Shown here: positions 1-6,069 of the stretch, piece by piece
Layout: the number at the start of each line of letters is the position of its first letter
Numbering within the stretch: the stretch's first letter is position 1
DNA from: CAYQPF01 sp964419225
Lineage (GTDB): Bacteria > Cloacimonadota > Cloacimonadia > Cloacimonadales > CAYQPF01
Direction: 5' to 3'
Assembly: GCA_964419225.1 (NCBI GenBank)
Contig: CAYQPF010000163.1
Coordinates: forward strand, 1-10,540
Length of the DNA: 10,540 nt
Program-made: the position numbers and the translations under genes
The notes under the pieces: model-generated
Told to the model about the DNA's origin: nothing
Seen by the model: only the letters and a program-made list of their open reading frames with translations
Database searches by the model: none

Positions 1-1
1 C

Positions 2-76
2 GGAGACATGGCTCATTTCCAGCGGAGGAGTGGCTCACTTAAATTGGACGCTATGTTCATCGTGATTGGAATATCC
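2..76. mobile_element. possible IS21-family element end (remnant or right end)
   Basis: Four blocks beginning GGAG, GGAG, GGAC and GGAA start at 2, 24, 46 and 68, exactly 22 bases apart. The first two share the core TGGCTCA followed by a T-rich stretch, and the last reads GGAATATCCA. IS21-family ends are known to carry several tandem copies of a transposase-binding unit of about this size, and the TGGCTCA / GGAATATCCA words fit my memory of such ends. No istA or istB is in view; they would lie left of position 1. The outer boundary (about 76) is inferred from the CA ending and is not proven. It could also be an unrelated short tandem repeat. Confidence 0.4.
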
Positions 77-504
77 AATTGATTACCAATATCACTAACT
101 ATATTTGATTGTATGCTGCTATTCCTTTATCAACTCGGTTACAATTCGGGGCATTCACAATTCTCCATTCATAATTATTTTACATCCTGTACATCATGTA
201 TATTCCTGTCAATAAACTCTCGGAAAATATTTCTCTTCCCTAACAACAAACACCTATCCACGAATCATCCTAAAGTATCAAAATTTTCCACTTTTGACAT
301 AATAAATTATAGTGCTCTTCTCTCTAGCTTCTTACTAGCTCCCCTTTAGCCCCCTTTACTCCAATATAATTTTATACAACTATCTTTTTACTCTCTTGAA
401 ATACATGCTAAGATGTTAAATCTTTTCAACCTGGATTGTTCATTCACACAGTTTTTTCTTGACTCTCTGTATATGTTTTGATAATTTATTTATTAAGATG
501 TTTG
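77..504. other. AT-rich spacer with no convincing gene
   Basis: I see no coding region here. Open frames exist, but their translations are rich in F, S, L, N and I, lack any recognisable motif and have no upstream Shine-Dalgarno site. The stretch holds a small degenerate tandem (182-209). A weak promoter-like pair is also present, TTGACT at 459-464 and GATAAT at 480-485, but the 15-base spacing is short. If active it would transcribe rightward across the dispersed repeat towards the gene at 823. Confidence 0.5.
182..209. repeat. degenerate ~9-10 nt tandem words
   Basis: Three consecutive units, ACATCCTGT, ACATCATGT and ATATTCCTGT, follow each other without gaps. The unit length of 9-10 bases resembles the other spacer tandems in this window (737-778 and 7858-7910), although the word differs. 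The function is unknown. Confidence 0.5.
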
Positions 505-704
505 TTACTAATCAGATTGTGACCAACTGTCTTTTGAGGAAGTGTTTTTATGGTCTCCGGATTTTTTTCAGGAACCATCCCCTTGGAAATGCCGCAGCTT
601 GCGTCATTATAATAAAGAGCCTGGCAGGCTCTTCTCCCAAGAAAGGTTCCTCTTTCACTCCCCTCTCTTTGCAAGAGAGGGGCCGGGGGTGAGTTATTGT
701 TCCC
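505..704 (+). repeat. dispersed repeat, copy 1 (with internal palindromic insertion)
   Basis: Positions 505-615 align with 1985-2097 at roughly 80 percent identity by hand alignment. Blocks such as TTGTGACCAAC, ATGGTCTCCGG and CAGCTTGCGTCATTATAAT are fully conserved. After ATTATAATAA this copy carries about 63 extra bases (616-678) before the two copies rejoin at GGGGCC-x-GGGGTGAGTT. The extra segment contains two hairpins, AAGAGCC/GGCTCTT (615-633) and the 10-bp palindrome at 660-682. Both copies lie in the same orientation and flank the gene 823-1932. No open frame runs through both copies, so this is a non-coding repeat rather than a duplicated gene. Confidence 0.75.
660..682. repeat. palindromic hairpin element inside repeat copy 1
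   Basis: CCCCTCTCTT (660-669) and AAGAGAGGGG (673-682) form a perfect 10-bp stem with a three-base TGC loop. The right arm runs into GGGGCCGGGGGTGAG. I recall very similar palindromes (CTC-rich arm, GAG-rich arm, CCGGGGGTGAG tail) as common intergenic repeats in many environmental bacteria; this is from memory and was not checked. There is no T-run after the right arm, so it does not look like an ordinary rho-independent terminator. Confidence 0.65.
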
Positions 705-736
705 ATCTAACTCTTAAAACCCTTCTCTACTTACTC

Positions 737-778
737 ATTTGTGTCATTCGTTTCGAATTTGTGACAATTTGTGGTTAC
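737..778. repeat. degenerate ~10 nt tandem words
   Basis: The units ATTTGTGTC, ATTCGTTTCG, AATTTGTGAC and AATTTGTGGTTAC follow one another. A related word on the other strand, AACCACAAACGAAT, occurs at about 1961-1974, just before the second copy of the large repeat. So these words, like the large repeat, mark both sides of the 823-1932 gene. Confidence 0.5.
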
Positions 779-822
779 TTTCGAAAAACATCTGAGTAGT
801 TACAAAGAATTTGAGGATCAAT

Positions 823-1932
823 ATGTTAAAATTGGTATTGCTGATATCTTTTGTTATTTTTAACCAGGTTATTTTTGCCTGTGACTCACCAGGTGAAAAT
901 TACCAGGCTTTTGAAGTGGTAGTAACTTTACAGGACAGTACTAAAATACAGGGGCTTTTTCTGCTTGATAGTTCCGATTCCGACACATATCCTCTGGGAA
1001 GTACAGAAATACCGCCTCGAAGACAACTAAAAAATGGTGATCGCCTTTTCCCTTTCTATAAATCTAAACAATTCCATTATCCCCATACTACCATTACAAT
1101 CGCTATGAGCTATACCCAACTGCTTTGGGGTTACTATTTTATTGAGGATGATCTAAAAACAATACCGGTTGATTCTCTGAAGGATATTATCTACCAATCC
1201 GTAAATGAGTCTGAGATTTTTCGTAAGCAAACAATCTGGAATGGAATAAACAGAATGGATCTTTCTTCCATTCAGAAGGGAATGTATGGTTTGTATATTA
1301 TTGAGGATCCCCTCAGCTCCATACTACTTATTTGTACAAATCCACAAATCACAAGAAAAGAACTGGAGCTCTATGGCTTGTGCCTCCAGAATGGCATTGA
1401 TGAAGGCCATCAAAACACCATTAATACTATATTCAACAAACAACCTGAAATATTTACTGAACCCAAGTACAGAGTTTTTAATTTCAATAACAAAAAGTAC
1501 GGTGGGTTACGAAAGGTTGAAACTGATTTTCTTTCCAGAACCTCAGAACTAATGGAATCCTACAAAGAACCTATCCGTAAAAATGAGTTAATGAGCAATA
1601 CTCTGAAGACAAGTTTGTTAAAAAACATAGTTCTGGCACAAAGTGACATTAAACTCCTGAATAGCTTCATTGAAACAAACCTGGGAAAGAAAGATGCAGA
1701 TCTTCCTGAAAGCATGTATCCCCCACGCCTGCTGGAAATTCAACATTCCAGTATAATTAAATGCAGCAGTAATGAGAAAATTCTTGATCTTATCGCTAAA
1801 GTAAACAATCCGGATCTTCTTAAAGGTATTTCTTTTGGAATAAAAGAAGGCATTGACCACAAAAAAATATTAAGAGATAAAGGCATTGTTGTTCTACGTA
1901 TTTCTGATCTGATGGGCTGTTTAACAGATTAA
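823..1932 (+). CDS. exported protein of unknown function
   Basis: This encodes 369 residues that I cannot assign to a family. The N-terminus (about residues 1-19) is a classic signal peptide: a lysine followed by a long run of L, V, I and F ending in IFA, directly before a cysteine (C20). IFAC is only a weak lipobox, so it is either a lipoprotein or cut by signal peptidase I. The rest looks soluble, with several lysine-rich, probably helical stretches in the C-terminal half and no further membrane segment. I chose ATG 823 because GAGG (813-816) sits six bases upstream; a TTG at 811 in the same frame overlaps that ribosome site and is unlikely. The gene stands alone, converges with the barrel gene downstream, and is bracketed by two copies of a dispersed repeat. 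Secretion is inferred and the function is unknown. Confidence 0.75.
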   Translation: MLKLVLLISFVIFNQVIFACDSPGENYQAFEVVVTLQDSTKIQGLFLLDSSDSDTYPLGSTEIPPRRQLKNGDRLFPFYKSKQFHYPHTTITIAMSYTQLLWGYYFIEDDLKTIPVDSLKDIIYQSVNESEIFRKQTIWNGINRMDLSSIQKGMYGLYIIEDPLSSILLICTNPQITRKELELYGLCLQNGIDEGHQNTINTIFNKQPEIFTEPKYRVFNFNNKKYGGLRKVETDFLSRTSELMESYKEPIRKNELMSNTLKTSLLKNIVLAQSDIKLLNSFIETNLGKKDADLPESMYPPRLLEIQHSSIIKCSSNEKILDLIAKVNNPDLLKGISFGIKEGIDHKKILRDKGIVVLRISDLMGCLTD

Positions 1933-1984
1933 CCCAAAATTCAGAACAACTGGCCTGGTTAACCACAAACGAATAGAATTCTTA

Positions 1985-2121
1985 TTACTACTCAGGTTGT
2001 GACCAACGGACTTGTGAAGAAGTGTTTCATATGGTCTCCGGTATCTTGGTCGGAACTATCTCCCTGGGAGATGATGCAGCTTGCGTCATTATAATAAGGG
2101 GCCTGGGGTGAGTTGTTCCCC
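1985..2121 (+). repeat. dispersed repeat, copy 2
   Basis: This is the second direct copy of the repeat at 505-704, without the 63-base palindromic segment. It contains its own small inverted repeat, ATCTCCC/GGGAGAT at 2058-2072, which is degenerate in copy 1. It fills the gap between the convergent genes 823-1932 and 2137-5421 and ends 16 bases from the stop codon of the latter. No T-tract terminator is visible in this gap, so the repeat may be the only structure separating the two converging transcripts. Confidence 0.75.
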
Positions 2122-2136
2122 TACTGACCCCTAATC

Positions 2137-5100
2137 TCAAAACTCTGCTCTGATCTCCAGCTTGAGTTGATGGATATCCCGCTGCAATGGGTATTTGTTT
2201 CCTGTATAATCCAGATAAACTGTCGTATATGAATTCATTTTATAATTAAGATTCCCCATCCATTTATAAGCTAAACCATTTCTTTTCTCAGGGATAAAAC
2301 TCAGAAACGATGATCCTGTCCTTTTATTATTCCGAATCTCAATAGAGGATAAGAGTCTGTATTTATTCAAAAAGAAAAAAGAACCTTGCTCTTTAAAGGA
2401 GTAACTGTCGATCAAATACTCTCTGCCAGCTTGTTCATTATCACCTTTTTCATGATCTCTCTGCAGTTTGCTGGTAATAATAAGACTGTTTGCCAGATTG
2501 TTTCGCATTTCCAACATTTGAGTGTTCTTCTTTATCACTGACTGATATTTGGAGTCCGTCTCATTACTGAGTTCATTCGTAAACTCCAAATCAGCTTTTC
2601 GGAGCTTGGTCAGCCGGAGCATTTGTTCAAAGGAATATGATTTCATTCTGGCCTGATCCTGATATCTGTTGTCCAGAGTGTTATCTTTTTTGTAAGACAG
2701 GCGGACAGCCAGAGTGCGTTTAAGCAAATCATACCAGATCGTCTGTTTGAAACTGGTTTTACCCAGCAGAGTGTAGTCTTTATTCATCAAATAGTTGGGA
2801 TTTAATAAATAGACAGGCATTTTTTTAGTACTCTTGGAGTTTTCCCCGATCTGTAAAAAGGTCTCGGTCTGCAATTTGTTCCAGTAACTATCCGGATTGC
2901 TTTCACCCCAAATTTCCACAGGATTAAAATACAAAGCAGCATCAGTCTTAACTTCTATACTCATCTCTGATTTGCCGACATTGACAGTTTCCCATTCGTA
3001 ATCACCATCTCCCACATAAACACCTGTACTGTCATAACCACCATTACCATCCCCCACATACTGCAATTCCCTCACTTTCGGGTAGAATTCCAGATTCCTT
3101 AGAGAATAATTGAGATTTGTATTGAAAGCATTCTTCCAGAAATTCCCGGACATATGGATCTCAGCCATGTCATATTTACTGTCATTTTGGTCTTCAGTCC
3201 AACTTTTCAATACCTTATGAGTATAATCAAGCTGAATCATCCGCTCCGACCAGTTCAGGAACACATTGGCTCCGCTTAAATTACTCCGGGTTTGTGTACT
3301 CCATTTCTTGTTGTAAAGGTAAACATCTTCCTTCGTATGAAAGACTTTTGACTGGATTTTCTGCAAATTCAATGTATTCATCTGAAAATTATAGGTCTCA
3401 TTACGATGCCCAAAATCGGTGACTGCCTGTGACATATTCTGCTGCCTTTTGTAAGAAAAAAGATTCTGCCAGTAGGGGAAAGCATAAGAAATATCAAACA
3501 CCTGATAATCAGCTTTCTCATAACTATCTATCGCATTCTGATAGTCCAGCTTAGCTAACATCAATAAGTAATATACTCTGGGGGAATATTTGAACTGCCT
3601 GAGTGTATTCTCGACCCGATAACTCATTTTATCACCAAAATCAGCATAATTCACCTTTTTAACTGAAATCTTCTGCTGAAACCAGGTTCGAAAATCATAA
3701 TTCACCGAGCCGTAATATTCATCATATTTAAGAGAATCTGTATTAACCTGAGAACTTAAAGCATATAATTCATCCGGATCACGCAATTCAGCAAAAGTAA
3801 AAGCATGCACAGATTTGGCACGATAGTAAACATCACCTTCCATTTTGATCAGATCAAGTTCAGGACTGTATTTATACTCTGTATGAGTTAAATAACCTCC
3901 ATTATCCTGATCATCTTTCGTGGAAAAAGTATTCTTATCATAATCACTTAACAATAATTCACTATACAGAAGATGTTCTTTAAAATTCAGGGACAAGGCC
4001 AGATCATAGTTGAGCTTGGACTGAGGTTTAGGTAAATCCTTGATCGGCAGATAATCCCCCTGATTTAATCCCACAAACTCATATCTACCCGGTCCGGCCA
4101 GCAGATAATCACCTTTTCCTGTTCCGACATAAGTAAAAAACAAATTGTAATTTCCTGTCGTATCATTCCCCACAAATTCATAATAAATTAAAGAATCTGT
4201 TGTCACCTTCTTATATTGACCAAACCCTGGTATCACTTCCACAATCCCGTTGCCAAAAGCAGGCCCGTCTCCGGCATTCTTCAAAATCTCTTTATCCTCA
4301 GGTGTAAAATTATATAAAAGAGGATTAGCCTTATCATCCTTTAAAGAGAAAAAACTGTTCTTTACCGATAACCAGGGTGTAAGATTGACCTTACTATCTG
4401 CCAGATATTGATACTTCTGATACGCTTCATCTGAATACTGAAAGACAGCCATAATTGTGGAAGTATAAGAAATGAAATATTTGCTGGTAAAAGTTATGGT
4501 GCCTTCCTGATAATCGATAGTATAGTCAGCACCCCTTTCTACTTCACTGCCGTTGAGGTAGATTTTCTCAGAACCGGCAATGATCTGGACATTAGTTTCT
4601 ATTCCTTCCGGCTGCAGGTAATAAGGTCCCTGCTTTCCTTCAACCCCGGCAAAGATCTGAGTGGCAGTTTTACTTTTGGAGATAGCCATTGATACCTCGG
4701 CCTCATGTTTGTCAAAGTAAGCAGCTTTAATACCCTCGTATTTAGGATTGAGCAGCATAAATTTTGTTCCTGTCAGATTGGATTCCAGATCACCAAATGC
4801 CAACTCATACTGCCTGCCGTAAATCTTGATATACATCTGATCCAGAGAACTTAGTTCTTTGGACGTTCCTTCAGGAGTAACAGGACTCCGACTGTCGCTC
4901 AACTGGGCCTGAATATTCATATTCTCAGCCAGTTCCCCATCCATCTTAAGAAACAATGCCTGGTCGATAGACAGATTCTCATCATTGGAAACAGAAACCG
5001 AGATCGATTTACTTCCGGTTATGTTCAGTTTTGTCTTCTGATTCCAAAACGAGGATCTGGGTGAATTAGTATTGATTTTCAAGGTATCAGAATAATCCTG

Positions 5101-5421
5101 CACTTGATAATAGTAATATTTCCGGATTAAATTCTGAGGATAACAAGAATACTCCACCCTCAGATTTCCGGTAATCATACTTATAAACCTGATCTGCCCG
5201 GAATTCCAGTCAATTTGATAATCAACATCCTGCACCAGCTTCAGGCTATCCTGCCAAACTGTCAGCGTATTAATGATGACAGGTGGACTTTTCAAGGTAA
5301 TTTCTGATACTGCTTCCTGAATAGTAAATGCTTCTTCTCTCAGCAAAGGTGAGAAAAAGGTATAAGCTGCTGCCCATTGAGACATAATCAGAAATAAAGC
5401 ACTTAAAAAGAATTTATTCAT
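2137..5421 (-). CDS. large predicted outer-membrane beta-barrel protein
   Basis: This encodes 1094 residues. Residues 1-19 form a signal peptide ending in WAAA before Y20. The mature protein is rich in tyrosine, aromatic residues and alternating polar/hydrophobic stretches. It ends in LKLEIRAEF with a terminal phenylalanine, as outer-membrane barrels usually do for BAM recognition. Two copies of a small beta motif are visible: DYQIDWNSGQIRF (67-79) and DYTIDYQEGTITF (299-311), each preceded by a predicted strand-turn-strand and followed by a V-x-Y or V-F-x-Y strand. Two glycine-rich motifs of the form YVGxGxGxY start near residues 431 and 788. I recall similar motifs in uncharacterised long surface proteins of FCB-type bacteria but know no assigned function. 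No good Shine-Dalgarno site precedes ATG 5421, while a small gene ends 44 bases upstream, so translation may depend on that gene's transcript. A role in transport, secretion or the cell surface is inference only. Confidence 0.8.
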   Translation of the reverse strand: MNKFFLSALFLIMSQWAAAYTFFSPLLREEAFTIQEAVSEITLKSPPVIINTLTVWQDSLKLVQDVDYQIDWNSGQIRFISMITGNLRVEYSCYPQNLIRKYYYYQVQDYSDTLKINTNSPRSSFWNQKTKLNITGSKSISVSVSNDENLSIDQALFLKMDGELAENMNIQAQLSDSRSPVTPEGTSKELSSLDQMYIKIYGRQYELAFGDLESNLTGTKFMLLNPKYEGIKAAYFDKHEAEVSMAISKSKTATQIFAGVEGKQGPYYLQPEGIETNVQIIAGSEKIYLNGSEVERGADYTIDYQEGTITFTSKYFISYTSTIMAVFQYSDEAYQKYQYLADSKVNLTPWLSVKNSFFSLKDDKANPLLYNFTPEDKEILKNAGDGPAFGNGIVEVIPGFGQYKKVTTDSLIYYEFVGNDTTGNYNLFFTYVGTGKGDYLLAGPGRYEFVGLNQGDYLPIKDLPKPQSKLNYDLALSLNFKEHLLYSELLLSDYDKNTFSTKDDQDNGGYLTHTEYKYSPELDLIKMEGDVYYRAKSVHAFTFAELRDPDELYALSSQVNTDSLKYDEYYGSVNYDFRTWFQQKISVKKVNYADFGDKMSYRVENTLRQFKYSPRVYYLLMLAKLDYQNAIDSYEKADYQVFDISYAFPYWQNLFSYKRQQNMSQAVTDFGHRNETYNFQMNTLNLQKIQSKVFHTKEDVYLYNKKWSTQTRSNLSGANVFLNWSERMIQLDYTHKVLKSWTEDQNDSKYDMAEIHMSGNFWKNAFNTNLNYSLRNLEFYPKVRELQYVGDGNGGYDSTGVYVGDGDYEWETVNVGKSEMSIEVKTDAALYFNPVEIWGESNPDSYWNKLQTETFLQIGENSKSTKKMPVYLLNPNYLMNKDYTLLGKTSFKQTIWYDLLKRTLAVRLSYKKDNTLDNRYQDQARMKSYSFEQMLRLTKLRKADLEFTNELSNETDSKYQSVIKKNTQMLEMRNNLANSLIITSKLQRDHEKGDNEQAGREYLIDSYSFKEQGSFFFLNKYRLLSSIEIRNNKRTGSSFLSFIPEKRNGLAYKWMGNLNYKMNSYTTVYLDYTGNKYPLQRDIHQLKLEIRAEF

Positions 5422-5465
5422 ATACTAAAAAACAATCTTCGCTTTGAATAGTTTCATATTTAATT

Positions 5466-5618
5466 TCATTTGCAGGAGATCTCCAAATGAGCATAATTTA
5501 AAAGAACAAATTCTTCCAAATCTTCTTGCCGTATCAGCTCAAATGCGGGATACGAATTTGCAGCTATAAGACAATAATTCCTAATCTCATTCAATTCCCA
5601 AAGGCGAACCTGATACAT
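5466..5618 (-). CDS. 50-aa small protein ahead of the barrel gene
   Basis: This short frame starts MYQVRLWELNEIRNY and ends LEISCK (50 residues, stop TGA). It has an ideal ribosome site, AGGAGG (plus-strand 5624-5629), five bases before the ATG, and a near-consensus promoter directly upstream (5639-5667). The product is acidic in its second half (RQEDLEEF near residues 30-37), has two cysteines (C16 and C49), and shows no signal peptide or membrane segment, so it is probably cytoplasmic. I recognise no family. The 44-base gap to the barrel gene on the same strand suggests an operon with this as first gene. Alternatively it could be a translated leader or regulatory peptide for the barrel. The upstream signals make a real gene likely; its function is unknown. 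Confidence 0.7.
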   Translation of the reverse strand: MYQVRLWELNEIRNYCLIAANSYPAFELIRQEDLEEFVLLNYAHLEISCK

Positions 5619-5638
5619 AATATCCTCCTGCTGGCTTA

Positions 5639-5667
5639 ATTATTTTTAAAGATTGCAATATTGTCAA
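5639..5667 (-). promoter_or_regulatory. sigma70-type promoter for the small gene and barrel operon
   Basis: Read on the minus strand, TTGACA (plus-strand 5662-5667) is followed by exactly 17 bases and then AATAAT (5639-5644), a five-of-six match to the -10 box. Transcription would start near 5632, giving a leader of about 15 bases that carries the AGGAGG site of the 50-aa gene. This is the only strong promoter seen upstream of the barrel gene. Confidence 0.65.
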
Positions 5668-5693
5668 TTAAAACAAATAAAACAGGAATTAGA

Positions 5694-5722
5694 TTGACGG
5701 TTTTCTTTGTTTTTCATATAAT
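5694..5722 (+). promoter_or_regulatory. sigma70-type promoter for the cold-shock gene
   Basis: TTGACG (5694-5699) and a perfect TATAAT (5717-5722) are separated by 17 bases. Transcription would start near 5729, leaving a leader of about 75 bases before the ATG at 5805. It lies back to back with the minus-strand promoter, with 26 bases between the two -35 boxes, so one bound regulator could affect both. Confidence 0.75.
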
Positions 5723-5741
5723 GTATTTGATTTGTGGAGTT

Positions 5742-5769
5742 AAATATGTAAAAATAATGAAACATATTT
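5742..5769 (+). promoter_or_regulatory. A/T-only-rich hairpin in the cold-shock leader
   Basis: AAATATG (5742-5748) can pair with CATATTT (5763-5769), leaving a 14-base A-rich loop. It falls within the predicted leader RNA. Long structured leaders that respond to temperature are known for cspA-type genes; a weak seven-pair stem like this one would melt easily. Its regulatory role is inference. Confidence 0.35.
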
Positions 5770-5804
5770 GCGTCTTGTGCGTTTACTCTATAAAAGGGAG
5801 AATT

Positions 5805-6017
5805 ATGGACGGAACAGTTAAATGGTTTAATTCTAACAAGGGTTATGGCTTCATCATTACCGATGATAATAAAGAATTCTTTGTACATTGGAAATCAATA
5901 GTGACAAAATCACCAAGTGAACTAAAAACTCTGGAACCGGATGAGAGAGTGCACTTTGATACAATAGAAACAGACAAAGGAATTCAGGCTATCAATATCA
6001 TCAGACTTGGATCATAA
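5805..6017 (+). CDS. cold-shock-domain (CspA family) protein
   Basis: This encodes 70 residues, the usual length for CspA-type proteins, which bind single-stranded RNA or DNA through a five-stranded OB-fold and act as RNA chaperones in the cytoplasm. The hallmarks are the opening GTVKWFN (3-9), RNP1 as KGYGFI (12-17) and RNP2 as FFVHW (25-29). The residue after FVH is W where family members mostly have F, an aromatic-for-aromatic change. The frame is open back to 5661, but ATG 5805 is the proper start: GGGAG (5796-5800) lies just upstream and the domain begins here. The gene has its own promoter and leader and ends in an intrinsic terminator. Cold induction is not shown by sequence alone, since many family members are constitutive. 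Confidence 0.95.
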   Translation: MDGTVKWFNSNKGYGFIITDDNKEFFVHWKSIVTKSPSELKTLEPDERVHFDTIETDKGIQAINIIRLGS

Positions 6018-6034
6018 CGATTTAGAACAGGTTT

Positions 6035-6069
6035 TGCCGTAATAGTATCATCTATTACGGCATTTTATT
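6035..6069 (+). terminator. rho-independent terminator after the cold-shock gene
   Basis: TGCCGTAATAG (6035-6045) and CTATTACGGCA (6052-6062) form a perfect 11-bp stem with a six-base loop, followed by TTTTATT (6063-6069). The next base is the A of the ygiQ start codon. Transcripts of ygiQ must come either from readthrough or from a promoter inside or very near the cold-shock gene. Confidence 0.85.

Noticed and set aside
113..349. 78-codon open frame
   Set aside because: Low-complexity translation rich in S, F, L and N, no Shine-Dalgarno site, overlaps a tandem-word spacer.
459..485. Promoter TTGACT ... GATAAT
   Set aside because: Spacing of 15 bases is poor and no gene lies close downstream; mentioned only as a weak possibility.
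459..799. Several overlapping short frames on both strands over repeat copy 1
   Set aside because: They read through the dispersed repeat and its palindrome, which explains peptides such as SLQERGRG; no frame is preserved in repeat copy 2.
811..822. TTG start for the unknown exported protein
   Set aside because: It overlaps the GAGG ribosome site; ATG 823 has correct spacing and begins a cleaner signal peptide.
2058..2072. ATCTCCC/GGGAGAT hairpin as a bidirectional terminator
   Set aside because: Almost no loop and no T-run on either side; better explained as part of the dispersed repeat.
5661..5804. N-terminal extension of the cold-shock frame (118 aa)
   Set aside because: It would start upstream of the promoter's own -10 box; the domain and ribosome site place the start at 5805.
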